From Cellulomonas sp. ACRRI (GTDB lineage Bacteria; Actinomycetota; Actinomycetes; Actinomycetales; Cellulomonadaceae), in assembly GCF_022346185.1 (NCBI RefSeq), contig NZ_JAKRMS010000020.1:1-41667 (forward strand): a DNA stretch of 41,667 bases. The letters run 5' to 3'. Positions within the stretch are counted from its first letter, which is position 1; every line of letters begins with the position of its first letter. The notes under the pieces are model-generated. The model saw only the letters and a list, made by a program, of their open reading frames with translations. It did not search any database and was not told where the DNA came from. The translations under genes and the position numbers were made by a program. This document shows, piece after piece, positions 17,321-25,823 of this stretch.

Positions 17321-19588
17321 ATGTCCACCACAGCAACAACCCCCACCGGGACCGACGCCACCGCGCCGGCCTGGGACGGCTTCGTCACCGGACCCTGGTG
17401 TGACGGGATCGACGTCCGCGACTTCATCCAGCGCAACTACACGCCGTACACCGGCGAGGCCGACTTCCTCGCCGGCCCCACGGAGCGCACCACCGGCATC
17501 TGGGCGAAGCTCAGCGAGATGTTCCCGGCCGAGCGGGCCAAGGGCGTCTACGACATCGACAACCACACCCCGTCGACGATCGTGTCGCACCCGGCCGGCT
17601 ACATCGACCAGGAGAACGAGCTGATCGTCGGCCTGCAGACCGACGCCCCGCTCAAGCGCGCCATGATCCCCAACGGCGGGTGGCGCATGGTCGAGAAGAG
17701 CCTCGAGACCTACGGCTACGAGGTCGACCCCCAGGTCGCCACGATCTTCACCACGTACCGCAAGACGCACAACGACGGCGTCTTCGACGTGTACCCCCCG
17801 AACGTCCGGGCCGCGCGCTCCTCGCACCTCATCACCGGCCTGCCGGACGCCTACGGCCGCGGCCGCATCATCGGCGACTACCGCCGCGTGGCGCTGTACG
17901 GCGTCGACGCGCTGATCGAGGCCAAGCGCCTCGAGCGGCACGAGATGGACATGGAGCCCTCGGTCGAGGACGTCATCCGCGACCGCGAGGAGAACGCCGA
18001 GCAGATCCGCGCGCTCGTCGAGCTCAAGCAGATGGCCGCGTCGTACGGCTACGACATCTCCCGCCCGGCGACCACCGCCCGCGAGGCCGTGCAGTGGCTG
18101 TACTTCGCCTACCTGGGCGCCGTGAAGGAGCAGAACGGCGCGGCGATGTCGCTGGGCCGCACCTCCACGTTCCTCGACGTGTACCTGCAGCGCGACCTCG
18201 CGTCGGGCGCGATCACCGAGGAGTTCGCGCAGGAGCTGATCGACGACTTCGTCATCAAGCTGCGCATCGTCCGGTTCCTGCGGACCCCGGAGTACGACCA
18301 GCTGTTCTCCGGCGACCCGACCTGGGTCACCGAGTCGATCGGCGGCATCGGCGAGGACGGGCGCCCGCTCGTCACCAAGTCGTCGTTCCGGTTCCTGCAG
18401 ACGCTGTACAACGTCGGCCCGGCCCCCGAGCCGAACCTGACCGTGCTGTGGAGCAACCGCCTGCCCGAGGGCTTCAAGAAGTTCTGCGCCCAGGTCTCGA
18501 TCGACACCTCCGCGATCCAGTACGAGTCGGACGACCTCATCCGCACCTCCTGGGGCGACGACGCCGCGATCGCCTGCTGCGTGTCCCCGATGCGGGTCGG
18601 CAAGCAGATGCAGTTCTTCGGCGCCCGGGTGAACATCGCCAAGGCGCTGCTGTACGCCATCAACGGCGGCCGCGACGAGGTGTCCGGCAAGCAGGTCGCG
18701 CCGGTGTCCGCGCCGGTCGAGGGCGACGTCCTGGACTACGAGGACGTGGCGGCGAAGTACGACAAGCTGCTCGACTGGCTGGCCGAGACCTACGTCGACG
18801 CGCTGAACTGCGTGCACTACATGCACGACAAGTACGCGTACGAGCGGCTCGAGATGGCGCTGCACGACCGCCAGATCCTGCGGACCATGGCCTGCGGCAT
18901 CGCCGGCCTGTCGGTCGTCGCGGACTCGCTGTCGGCGATCAAGTACGCCAAGGTCACGCCGGTGCGCGACGAGGACGGCCTGGTCACGGACTACGTGATC
19001 GAGGGCGACTTCCCGACGTACGGCAACGACGACGACCGCGCGGACGACATCGCCGTGGGCATCACCAAGGCGTTCATGGAGAAGATCCGGCGGCACAAGA
19101 CCTACCGGAACGCGCTGCACACCCAGTCGGTGCTGACCATCACCTCGAACGTCGTCTACGGCAAGGCCACGGGCAACACCCCCGACGGCCGCCGCGCCGG
19201 CGAGCCGTTCGCCCCGGGCGCCAACCCGATGAACGGGCGCGACTCGCACGGCATGCTCGCCTCCGCGATGTCGGTCGCGAAGCTGCCGTACTCCGAGGCG
19301 ATGGACGGCATCTCGCTCACCTCGACGGTCGTGCCCTCGGGCCTCGGCCGCACCAAGGAGGAGCAGGTGGCGAACCTGGTCGGCCTCATGGACGCGTACA
19401 ACGTGTCCTCCGGGTACCACCTGAACGTCAACGTCCTCAACCGGGACACCCTCGAGGACGCCATGGAGCACCCCGAGAAGTACCCGCAGCTCACCATCCG
19501 GGTGTCGGGCTACGCCGTGAACTTCGTGCGGCTGACCCGCGAGCAGCAGCTCGACGTGCTGTCCCGGACGTTCCACGGCGGCATCTGA
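17321..19588 (+). CDS. pflB: Formate C-acetyltransferase (pyruvate formate-lyase)
   Basis: The 755-aa glycyl-radical enzyme converts pyruvate and CoA to acetyl-CoA and formate under anoxia. The catalytic cysteine pair is Cys419-Cys420 ([17 protein letters not shown]). The C-terminal glycyl-radical motif RVSGYAV has Gly730, and the chain ends LSRTFHGGI as in E. coli PflB. Length is normal. The ATG at MSTTATT was preferred over a GTG 45 nt upstream because GGGAG precedes it and the upstream GTG lies inside the operator palindrome. Its activase gene follows after a strong hairpin. The pair points to mixed-acid fermentation in a facultative anaerobe. Confidence 0.97.
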   Translation: MSTTATTPTGTDATAPAWDGFVTGPWCDGIDVRDFIQRNYTPYTGEADFLAGPTERTTGIWAKLSEMFPAERAKGVYDIDNHTPSTIVSHPAGYIDQENELIVGLQTDAPLKRAMIPNGGWRMVEKSLETYGYEVDPQVATIFTTYRKTHNDGVFDVYPPNVRAARSSHLITGLPDAYGRGRIIGDYRRVALYGVDALIEAKRLERHEMDMEPSVEDVIRDREENAEQIRALVELKQMAASYGYDISRPATTAREAVQWLYFAYLGAVKEQNGAAMSLGRTSTFLDVYLQRDLASGAITEEFAQELIDDFVIKLRIVRFLRTPEYDQLFSGDPTWVTESIGGIGEDGRPLVTKSSFRFLQTLYNVGPAPEPNLTVLWSNRLPEGFKKFCAQVSIDTSAIQYESDDLIRTSWGDDAAIACCVSPMRVGKQMQFFGARVNIAKALLYAINGGRDEVSGKQVAPVSAPVEGDVLDYEDVAAKYDKLLDWLAETYVDALNCVHYMHDKYAYERLEMALHDRQILRTMACGIAGLSVVADSLSAIKYAKVTPVRDEDGLVTDYVIEGDFPTYGNDDDRADDIAVGITKAFMEKIRRHKTYRNALHTQSVLTITSNVVYGKATGNTPDGRRAGEPFAPGANPMNGRDSHGMLASAMSVAKLPYSEAMDGISLTSTVVPSGLGRTKEEQVANLVGLMDAYNVSSGYHLNVNVLNRDTLEDAMEHPEKYPQLTIRVSGYAVNFVRLTREQQLDVLSRTFHGGI

Positions 19589-19606
19589 CGCCGAGCGGCA
19601 CCGCTG

Positions 19607-19636
19607 CCCGGCCCGGGGGAGCAGCCCCGGGCCGGG
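19607..19636 (+). terminator. 12-bp perfect hairpin between pflB and pflA
   Basis: CCCGGCCCGGGG (19607-19618) pairs perfectly with CCCCGGGCCGGG (19625-19636) over 6 nt. No T-tract follows and pflA starts 58 nt later. It probably stabilises the pflB 3' end or partly terminates, lowering activase relative to lyase. Confidence 0.65.
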
Positions 19637-19694
19637 CGGCCCGCCACCGCACCACCCGCACCACCCAGCAGGACCCCGCGAGGAGGTCGCGACC

Positions 19695-20582
19695 ATGAGC
19701 AGCAGCCAGTCCGTCGTCGGCGAGGTCGGCGCCCCGGTGATCGAGCTCGGCCTGCCCGTCACGGGCGGCTCGCACGAGCGCTCGACGGCCGGCACCGCGG
19801 GCCTCGCGGTGAGCGACGCCGAGCGCAGCGAGAAGTTCGCGCAGATGCGCGCCGGCGAGCTCGGCTCGCTGCACTCCTGGGAGCTCGTCACCGCGGTCGA
19901 CGGCCCCGGGACCCGGCTCACCACGTTCCTGGCCGGCTGCCCGCTGCGCTGCCTGTACTGCCACAACCCCGACACCATGGAGATGCGGCGGGGCGAGCCG
20001 GTGCTCGCCGAGGAGCTGCTGCGCCGGATCCGGCGGTACGTCCCGGTGTTCGCGGTCACCGGCGGCGGCCTGACGATCTCCGGCGGCGAGCCGCTGATGC
20101 AGCCGGCCTTCGTCGCCCGGCTGCTGCGCGGGGCCAAGGAGCTCGGCGTGCACACCGCGATCGACACCTCCGGCTACCTCGGCGCGCACTGCTCGGACGC
20201 GATGCTCGCCGACATCGACCTGGTGCTGCTCGACGTGAAGTCGGGCATCCCCGAGACGTACAGGAAGACCACCGGCCGGGACCTGCAGCCGACCCTCGAC
20301 TTCGGCCGCCGGGTCGCCGCGAGCGGGACCGAGATCTGGATCCGGTTCGTGCTCGTGCCCGGGCTCACCGACGCGCCGGAGAACGTCGACGCGGTCGCCG
20401 ACTACGTCGCCACGCTGTCCACCGTCAGCCGGGTCGAGGTGCTGCCGTTCCACCAGATGGGGCGGGACAAGTGGCAGAGCCTGGGCATGGCGTACGAGCT
20501 GGAGGACACCCAGCCGCCGAGCCCGGAGCTGGTGGCGCGGGTGCGGCAGCAGTTCCGGGACCGCGGGCTGACGGTGTTCTGA
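19695..20582 (+). CDS. pflA: Pyruvate formate-lyase activating enzyme (radical SAM)
   Basis: The 295-aa radical SAM enzyme installs the glycyl radical on PflB. The 4Fe-4S motif GCPLRCLYCHNP has Cys82, Cys86 and Cys89 (C-x3-C-x2-C). The SAM-binding GGE motif (TISGGEPLMQP), the D(T/V)SGY strand (AIDTSGYLG) and LLDVKSG follow in family order. The C-terminus has VLPFHQMGRDKW, the conserved PFL-AE ending. About 50 N-terminal residues precede the usual start of the family; GAGGAGG upstream of the ATG supports the long form. It forms an operon with pflB and its stop lies 4 bp from the stop of the convergent FadB-like gene. Confidence 0.95.
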   Translation: MSSSQSVVGEVGAPVIELGLPVTGGSHERSTAGTAGLAVSDAERSEKFAQMRAGELGSLHSWELVTAVDGPGTRLTTFLAGCPLRCLYCHNPDTMEMRRGEPVLAEELLRRIRRYVPVFAVTGGGLTISGGEPLMQPAFVARLLRGAKELGVHTAIDTSGYLGAHCSDAMLADIDLVLLDVKSGIPETYRKTTGRDLQPTLDFGRRVAASGTEIWIRFVLVPGLTDAPENVDAVADYVATLSTVSRVEVLPFHQMGRDKWQSLGMAYELEDTQPPSPELVARVRQQFRDRGLTVF

Positions 20583-20586
20583 CCGG

Positions 20587-22818
20587 TCAGGCCACCGTCG
20601 CGCTCGCGTCGGCGACCCCGGGCGGGAGCAGCCGGCGCCCGAGCACGCGCCCGGACCAGCCGGTGCGGTCCAGCCACGGGCAGATGCCGCCGAGGTGCGC
20701 GGGCCAGCCGGCGCCGAGCAGCATCGCCAGGTCGACCTGCTCCGCCGACGGCACCACGCCCTCGTCGAGGAGGGAGCCGATCTCCTCGGCCAGCCCCCGC
20801 GCGACCCGGTCGAGGACGGCCGCCTCCTGGTCGGCGCGGCTGCCGCCCGCGGTGGGCGCGCCGAACGCGTCCTGGATCGCCGGGTCCACGACGGGCAGCC
20901 CGGCGGCGCCCGGCGCGGCGACGGCGCGGCCGTGCTCGACCAGCGCGTCCAGGCCGGGGGACAGCGGGTAGCGGTCCCCGAGCTCGTCGTGCAGCGTGAC
21001 CAGCACGTGCCGGGCGACCGGGAGGCCGACGAGCTGCAGCAGGGCGAACGGGCTCATCGGCAGGCCGAGGGGGCGCAGCGCGGCGTCCGCGGCCTCGACG
21101 GGCGTGCCGTCCTCGACCGCGCCCAGCACGTCGGCGAGCATCCGCAGCAGGACGCGGTTGACCACGAAGCCGGGCCGGTCGGTGGTGCGGACGACGGTCT
21201 TGCCCGCGCGCCGCGCCACGTCGACCGCCGTGGCGAGCGACGCGGGGTCCGACGACGCCGTGGCGACGACCTCGACCAGCGGCATCTGGGCCACGGGGTT
21301 GAAGAAGTGCAGCCCGACGACCCGCTCCGGGTGCGCGAGGCCCTCGGACATCGCGGTGACGGACAGGGCGGACGTGTTGGTGGCGAGCACGCAGTCCGGG
21401 CGGACCAGGGCCTCGACCTCGGCGAACACGGCGCGCTTGACGTCCAGCACCTCGGTGACGGCTTCGATCACCAGGTCCGCGTCGGCGAGGTCCGCGAGGT
21501 CGGTGCCGACCCGGATGCCGTCGAGCAGGGCGCGGCCCGCGTCCTCGGGCAGCCGGCCGCGCGACACGGCGGACCCGACGAGGTCCCGCACCCGCTCGCG
21601 CCCGGCGGCGGCCCGCTCCTCGTCGACCTCCCGCATCGCCACCGGCACGCGGAGCCGTGACCCGAGCAGGACGGCGAGCTGGGCGGCCATGAGCCCGGCG
21701 CCGACGATGCCGACGCTCCGGACCTCGCGGGGCGCGGCGTCCTCCGCCTCGGCGCGGGCGGCGCGGCGCGCGCCCCGACCGGTCAGCTCCGCGGCGTACA
21801 GCGCGGCCCGGGCCTCGTCGGACGCGAGCAGCCGGGACAGGGCGTCGTCCTCCGCGCGGAAGCCGGCCTCCCGGTCGCGGGAGCCCGCGCGGGCCAGCAG
21901 GTCCAGAACGTGCGCGTACGCCGGGGCGGCGCCGTGCAGCCGTGCGTCCAGGGTGGCAGCGGCGCGCGTGACCGGGTCCGGCTCCCCCGCGGGCACCGGG
22001 GGGACGGCGGCCGCGCGGGGGTCGGGGGAGCCGGCCCGCAGCACGCCGGCCGTCCAGGCGAGCGCCGACTGCTCGAAGCCCTCGACCGGCAGCACGGAAT
22101 CGACCAGGCCGAGCTCCAGGGCCTGCTCGGCGGTGGTGAGCCGGTTGTTCGCGAGCGGGCGCAGCACGGCGAGGTCGACGGCGGCGGGCAGACCGACCAG
22201 GCGGGGGAGCAGCCACGACCCGCCCCAGCCCGGCACGATGCCCAGCGACGCCTCGGGGAGCCCGATCGACCGGATCCCCGCGGCCGCGACCCGGTGGTCG
22301 CAGTGCAGGGCCAGCTCCAGGCCGCCGCCGAGCGCGTGCCCCGTGATCCAGGCGAACGTCGGCACCGGCAGCTCACCCAGCGGGCGGAGCGCGGCGTGGC
22401 CGGCCTCGGCGAGCGCGCGGGTCTGGCCGAGTCCGTCGAGGCGGCGGGCGACGGAGAGGTCGGCGCCCGCGACGAAGCAGCCCGGGCGGCCGGTGACCGC
22501 CACGGCGGCGATCTCGCCGGCCTCGGCGCGGACGCGCACCGCGTCCAGGGCCTCGCGGAGGACGGTGAGGCCGCGCGGGCCCAGGGTCGTGGGGCGGCGC
22601 TCGTCGGTCGCGGTGAGCGTGAGCAGGGCCAGCACGCCGGCGCCGTCGGGCAGGTCGACGTCCCGGGCGGTCACGCGCAGGACGTGGTCGTCGGCCTCGG
22701 CGGGCAGACCGCCCGGCGCGCCGGCGACGGGTGCGCCGGGCGCGGACGCGTGGCCGCCGGGCGTGGCGGGGTCGCGCGGGGCGGACGACGGGGACGGCTC
22801 GGTGGCGGCGTGGCGCAT
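20587..22818 (-). CDS. Bifunctional enoyl-CoA hydratase / 3-hydroxyacyl-CoA dehydrogenase (FadB-like)
   Basis: The 743-aa two-domain beta-oxidation enzyme has a crotonase domain (about 40-235) with GGGLE (Glu168) and GLPEASLGI (Glu189), the two catalytic glutamates. The 3-hydroxyacyl-CoA dehydrogenase part begins near residue 350 with VGIVGAGLMAAQ and has HFFNPVAQMPLVEVV with the catalytic His. The third glycine of GxGxxG is Ala (GAGLMA), seen in actinobacterial members. The C-terminal domain contains PGFVVNRVL and LPMSPFALLQLVGLPVA. The ATG has AGGGAG 6 nt upstream. The thiolase that usually precedes this gene is missing; an imperfect palindrome occupies the gap. Confidence 0.92.
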   Translation of the reverse strand: MRHAATEPSPSSAPRDPATPGGHASAPGAPVAGAPGGLPAEADDHVLRVTARDVDLPDGAGVLALLTLTATDERRPTTLGPRGLTVLREALDAVRVRAEAGEIAAVAVTGRPGCFVAGADLSVARRLDGLGQTRALAEAGHAALRPLGELPVPTFAWITGHALGGGLELALHCDHRVAAAGIRSIGLPEASLGIVPGWGGSWLLPRLVGLPAAVDLAVLRPLANNRLTTAEQALELGLVDSVLPVEGFEQSALAWTAGVLRAGSPDPRAAAVPPVPAGEPDPVTRAAATLDARLHGAAPAYAHVLDLLARAGSRDREAGFRAEDDALSRLLASDEARAALYAAELTGRGARRAARAEAEDAAPREVRSVGIVGAGLMAAQLAVLLGSRLRVPVAMREVDEERAAAGRERVRDLVGSAVSRGRLPEDAGRALLDGIRVGTDLADLADADLVIEAVTEVLDVKRAVFAEVEALVRPDCVLATNTSALSVTAMSEGLAHPERVVGLHFFNPVAQMPLVEVVATASSDPASLATAVDVARRAGKTVVRTTDRPGFVVNRVLLRMLADVLGAVEDGTPVEAADAALRPLGLPMSPFALLQLVGLPVARHVLVTLHDELGDRYPLSPGLDALVEHGRAVAAPGAAGLPVVDPAIQDAFGAPTAGGSRADQEAAVLDRVARGLAEEIGSLLDEGVVPSAEQVDLAMLLGAGWPAHLGGICPWLDRTGWSGRVLGRRLLPPGVADASATVA

Positions 22819-22861
22819 GCGGCACTCCCTGGGGACGACGGTGTCCGGTCGGAACACCGCG

Positions 22862-22890
22862 ACCCTAGCCGCGCCGGTGCCCGCTGTCGC
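22862..22890 (-). promoter_or_regulatory. Promoter of the FadB-like gene
   Basis: The minus strand shows GCGACA (22890-22885), 17 nt, then TAGGGT (22867-22862). The leader would be about 37 nt. It indicates the gene is transcribed on its own rather than from the ribonuclease D gene. Confidence 0.55.
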
Positions 22891-22941
22891 GGCGCCCGCG
22901 GCGACGGCGCGCCGCGGCCCCGCAGGTCAGCCGCCCGGGCC

Positions 22942-23024
22942 GCTGCGCCGAGTGGGTACTCGACACGTCGAGTGAGCATCCGCCGACTACTCGCTCGACG
23001 TGTCGGTTGCCCACTCGGCGCGGC
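22942..23024. repeat. Long imperfect inverted repeat behind ribonuclease D gene
   Basis: Arms 22942-22975 and 22991-23024 pair over 34 positions with one mismatch and four G.T pairs (plus strand), and a 15-nt loop. The arm holds its own perfect palindrome ACTCGA-CACG-TCGAGT (22958-22973). It starts 12 nt after the ribonuclease D stop, so it may terminate that gene. The end words CGCCGAGTGGG / CCCACTCGGCG resemble the palindromes at 884 and 31044. Because G.T pairs become A.C on the other strand, the fold is stronger in a plus-strand transcript. Confidence 0.75.
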
Positions 23025-23035
23025 ACCCGGGCCGC

Positions 23036-24352
23036 TCAGGCCGGGGTCGCCACCGCGGCGAACGCCGCCGCCAGGCGCGGGGCCAGCAGCCCGATCTGCC
23101 AGGGCCGCGCGCCGCCGGCGGCCAGCCGCTCGGCCAGGTGCTGCTCGTCGGCCGGGGTCGGCGGGGCCCAGCACACCCGGCGCAGCAGGTCCGGCTGCAG
23201 CAGGTTCTCGGCCGGCACGGTGTGCGTCTCGGACAGCTCGGCGACGACGGCGCGCGCCGCGGTGAGCCGGGCGGCGGCCGCGGGATCGCGGTCGGCCCAG
23301 GCGCGCGGCGGCGGCGGGGCGTCGGTGCGTGGGCCGCGGCTGCTGGGCAGCTGGTCCTCGGGGAGCTGCAGGCCGGTGTCGATCGCGCGCTGCCAGAGCG
23401 CGGCGCGGCGCCGGGTGCCCTTGCCGGAGAACTGCGGCAGCGCGACGAGCTGCGGCACGGACCGCGGCAGCGCCTGCGCGGCCGCGACGATGGCGGCGTC
23501 GGGCAGGACGCGGCCGGGGGAGATGTCCCGCTGGCGGGCGTTCTCGTCGCGGGTCTCCCACAGCGAGCGCACGACGGCGAGCCGGCGCGGGTCGCGGATG
23601 GCGTGCACGCCGGACACCCGGCGCCACGGCTCGACCCGGGGCGCGGGCGGCGGGGCGAGGCGCACGGCCTCGAACTCCTCGGCGGCCCACTGGGCCTTGC
23701 CGGCGAGAGCCAGCCGCTCGGCGAGGACCTCGCGGAGCTCGACCAGCACCTCGACGTCGAGCGCGGCGTACCGGAGCCACTGCTCGGGCAGCGGTCGGGT
23801 GGACCAGTCGACCGCGGAGTGCTCCTTGGCCAGGCCGAGACCCAGCAGCTCGGCGACGACGGCGGCGAGGCCGACGCGCTCCAGGCCCAGCAGCCGGGCG
23901 CCCAGCTCGGTGTCGAAGACGCGGGAGGGGCGCATGCCCTGCTCGGCGAGGGCGCCGAGGTCCTGGGACGCGGCGTGCAGCACCCACTCGACGCCGACCA
24001 GGGCGTCGGACAGCGGGGACAGGTCGGGCACGGCGACCGGGTCGATGAGCGCGGTCCCCGCGCCCTCGCGGCGCACCTGCACCAGGTAGTTGTGCTGGCC
24101 GTAGCGGTAGCCGGACGCGCGCTCGGCGTCGACGGCCACGGGGCCGGTGCCGGCGCCGAACGCCTCGACGACCCGGGCGAACGCCTCGGGGGTGTCCACG
24201 ACCGCGGGCACGCCCTCGGCGGGCTCGGTCAGGGGGACGACGGCGGCGGGCTCGGCGAGCCCCGTCGCGTCGGCGGGCTGCTCGTGGTCGGCGCCGGCCG
24301 GGGCGCTCGTCTCCTCGGCCGGGGTACCGGCCGGGTGCGGGACTGACTGCAT
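23036..24352 (-). CDS. HRDC domain protein, ribonuclease D family
   Basis: The 438-aa exonuclease-type protein has its DEDDy catalytic domain at about 55-240: PVAVDAERASGYRYG (Asp75, Glu77), HAASQDLGAL, and YAALDVEVLVEL supplying Tyr and the last Asp. An HRDC domain (about 250-330) with RVSGVHAIRDPRRLAVVRSLWETRDENARQRDISPGRVLPDAAI follows. It is then presumably a 3'-5' exoribonuclease acting on structured or stable RNA. The first 50 residues are an acidic low-complexity extension. No Shine-Dalgarno is seen; TACGGT ends 6 nt before the ATG, so the mRNA is probably leaderless. It keeps the actinobacterial order DUF3000 - LuxR - RNase D - FadB. Confidence 0.93.
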   Translation of the reverse strand: MQSVPHPAGTPAEETSAPAGADHEQPADATGLAEPAAVVPLTEPAEGVPAVVDTPEAFARVVEAFGAGTGPVAVDAERASGYRYGQHNYLVQVRREGAGTALIDPVAVPDLSPLSDALVGVEWVLHAASQDLGALAEQGMRPSRVFDTELGARLLGLERVGLAAVVAELLGLGLAKEHSAVDWSTRPLPEQWLRYAALDVEVLVELREVLAERLALAGKAQWAAEEFEAVRLAPPPAPRVEPWRRVSGVHAIRDPRRLAVVRSLWETRDENARQRDISPGRVLPDAAIVAAAQALPRSVPQLVALPQFSGKGTRRRAALWQRAIDTGLQLPEDQLPSSRGPRTDAPPPPRAWADRDPAAAARLTAARAVVAELSETHTVPAENLLQPDLLRRVCWAPPTPADEQHLAERLAAGGARPWQIGLLAPRLAAAFAAVATPA

Positions 24353-24358
24353 GGGACA

Positions 24359-24364
24359 ACCGTA
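24359..24364 (-). promoter_or_regulatory. Leaderless -10 box of the ribonuclease D gene
   Basis: The minus strand reads TACGGT, then TGTCCC, then ATG (24352). There is no ribosome-binding sequence nearby. Confidence 0.65.
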
Positions 24365-24438
24365 GGCCGTCGGCGCGCCGCGCCCGTCCCGGCGCGCAGG
24401 CGCGGGGCCGGGTCCGGCGTCCGGCACGGCCCGGGGCC

Positions 24439-25014
24439 TCAGGCGAGCAGGCCGGTGCGGATGGAGATGGCGACCAGGGCGGCGCGGTCGCCGGTGCCGA
24501 GCTTGCGCGAGATGCGCGCGAGGTGGCTCTTGACGGTCAGCGCGGACAGCCCGAGCTCGTCGCCGATGGCGCGGTTGCTGAACCCGTCGGCGACGAGGCG
24601 CAGCACGCTGAGCTCGCGCGAGGTGAGGTCGGGGCGGGTGCGCGCGAACGGCGACGGCACGGCGCCGGGGGCGGACCCGGGCGGGCCGACGGTGGCGTTC
24701 GGCTCGGTGGCGACGGCGCCGCGCAGGCCGCCGGTGAGCAGCCCGACCAGGTCGCGGCGCCCGGCGCGGCGGGCGAGCAGGATGACGCGCCCGGAGCCGC
24801 GGCGGCGCAGGTTCCGCACGAGGGTCTGGCCCTCGCCCTCGGCGAGCTCGGTGACCACGACGCACATCTGGCCGAGGGGGCGGCGGCGCGGGTCGGTGCC
24901 GGTGCCCGTGCCCTGCGAACCGGGGCGGCGCGCCTGCGTGGCGACCGCGCCCGCCCGGGCGCCCGGGACGCCCGGTGCCAGGCCGGTGCCTCGTCGAATC
25001 GGCTCGATGCTCAC
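24439..25014 (-). CDS. LuxR-type helix-turn-helix regulator with degenerate receiver-like N-terminus
   Basis: The 191-aa protein ends in a GerE/LuxR DNA-binding domain (about 125-187): LTSRELSVLRLVADGFSNRAIGDELGLSALTVKSHLARISRKLGTGDRAALV. The N-terminal part (VVVTELAEGEGQTLVRNLRRR ... VILLARRAGRRDLVGLLTGGLRGAV) looks like a receiver fold without an obvious phospho-acceptor Asp. No histidine kinase is nearby. It holds a conserved place between DUF3000 and ribonuclease D genes. GTG at MSIEPIRR was chosen for its GGGGG 8 nt upstream; an alternative GTG at 25041 lies 6 nt after TAGAGG and could be a leaderless start. Confidence 0.85.
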   Translation of the reverse strand: MSIEPIRRGTGLAPGVPGARAGAVATQARRPGSQGTGTGTDPRRRPLGQMCVVVTELAEGEGQTLVRNLRRRGSGRVILLARRAGRRDLVGLLTGGLRGAVATEPNATVGPPGSAPGAVPSPFARTRPDLTSRELSVLRLVADGFSNRAIGDELGLSALTVKSHLARISRKLGTGDRAALVAISIRTGLLA

Positions 25015-25047
25015 TGCGGTGCCCCCTTGACGGTCCAACACTTGCCC

Positions 25048-25076
25048 CCTCTATCGACCCGTCGCCCCGGTGTCTT
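25048..25076 (-). promoter_or_regulatory. Possible promoter of the LuxR-type gene
   Basis: The minus strand shows AAGACA (25076-25071), 17 nt, TAGAGG (25053-25048). The -10 lacks the final T, so it is weak and may need an activator. Tandem 11-nt repeats lie just upstream at 25094-25115. Confidence 0.35.
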
Positions 25077-25093
25077 GAGCAGAACGGGTGACA

Positions 25094-25115
25094 TCGTGAC
25101 CCGCTCGTGACCCGG
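25094..25115. repeat. Tandem 11-nt direct repeat upstream of LuxR-type gene
   Basis: TCGTGACCCGC (25094-25104) and TCGTGACCCGG (25105-25115) are adjacent, followed by TTGTCACGGGC, which pairs back on the second copy. The 11-nt period places both on one DNA face, as in tandem activator sites. They sit about 20 bp upstream of the predicted -35. Confidence 0.5.
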
Positions 25116-25126
25116 TTGTCACGGGC
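25103..25126 (-). terminator. Hairpin behind the DUF3000 gene
   Basis: GCTCGTGAC (25103-25111) pairs with GTCACGGGC (25118-25126), 9 bp with one G.T, loop CCGGTT. It begins 4 nt past the DUF3000 stop. It overlaps the 11-nt repeats, so one sequence may serve two roles. Confidence 0.45.
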
Positions 25127-25130
25127 GAGC

Positions 25131-25712
25131 TCAGTGCCGCGGCCCCAGCGCGACGACGCCCTCGGGCAGCGGCGGCAGCCCGGCGACCGTGCACAGCAGG
25201 GTGCCCCAGGCGCGCAGGTGCGGCGCGAGGTCCTCGTCGCGGGCCGTCCAGGAGGCGCGCAGCTCCAGCTCGCAGAGCTCCGGGCGCTCGTCCAGGGCAC
25301 CGAAGGACTGGGAGAGCACGCGGGTCACGGTGCCGCCGGCCGCGCGGGCGTCGACGTCGGCGGACGCGAGCGCGTCGGAGAACCAGCTCCACGCCACCTC
25401 GGCCAGCAGCGGGTCCTGGCCGACCTCGGGCTCCAGCGTCGCGCGCACGAGGGTGACGAGCCGGAACGCCCCGTCCCACGCCTCCTGGCCCGCGGGGTCG
25501 TGCAGCACCACGAAGCGGCCGGAGGCGAGCTCGTCGGCGTCGGGGTCGCGGCGGGTGCTGCGCACGTCGGCGACGAGGGCGGCGGTGTACGGGGCGATCC
25601 GCGCGGGACCGGGCGCCTCCTCGAGGGACACCTCGGGTCGCAGCGTCACGCCCCGCAGCGACCGCAGGGCGCGCAGGAACTCCGGTGGCGCGTCGCGGGG
25701 GCCGGTGCTCAC
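25131..25712 (-). CDS. DUF3000 family protein
   Basis: The 193-aa protein covers the whole actinobacteria-specific DUF3000 family. PEFLRALRSLRGVTLRPEVSLEEAPGPARIAPYTAAL lies at the N-terminus, then GRFVVLHDPAGQEAWDGAFRLVTLVRATLE, and W-S-W-F-SDAL with SADVDARAAGGTVTRVLSQSFG, ending in ELRASWTARDEDLAPHLRAWGTLLCTVAGLPPLPEGVVAL. No function is established. GTG was chosen because TACGCT ends 7 nt before it, a leaderless layout; the longer form adds 15 unlike residues. It sits in its usual place upstream of the LuxR regulator and ribonuclease D genes; hemE, which often precedes it elsewhere, is replaced here by divergent gnd. Confidence 0.9.
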   Translation of the reverse strand: MSTGPRDAPPEFLRALRSLRGVTLRPEVSLEEAPGPARIAPYTAALVADVRSTRRDPDADELASGRFVVLHDPAGQEAWDGAFRLVTLVRATLEPEVGQDPLLAEVAWSWFSDALASADVDARAAGGTVTRVLSQSFGALDERPELCELELRASWTARDEDLAPHLRAWGTLLCTVAGLPPLPEGVVALGPRH

Positions 25713-25719
25713 AGCGCCG

Positions 25720-25725
25720 AGCGTA
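25720..25725 (-). promoter_or_regulatory. Leaderless -10 box of the DUF3000 gene
   Basis: The minus strand reads TACGCT, then 7 nt, then GTG (25712), without a Shine-Dalgarno. Confidence 0.6.
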
Positions 25726-25779
25726 GGGGCGACCCTCTCGACCGGTGGGCGCGGCACGCCGGGCGACGACGCCCCGGAC

Positions 25780-25785
25780 TAGGGT
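25780..25785 (+). promoter_or_regulatory. -10 box TAGGGT of gnd
   Basis: TAGGGT lies 38 nt before the gnd ATG. The leader of about 32 nt carries GAAGGAG 9 nt before the start, so this gene is leadered, unlike its divergent neighbour. No clear -35. Confidence 0.5.
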
Positions 25786-25823
25786 GAACCTGCCCTGGCA
25801 CCGCTTCGAAGGAGCACCTGCGC

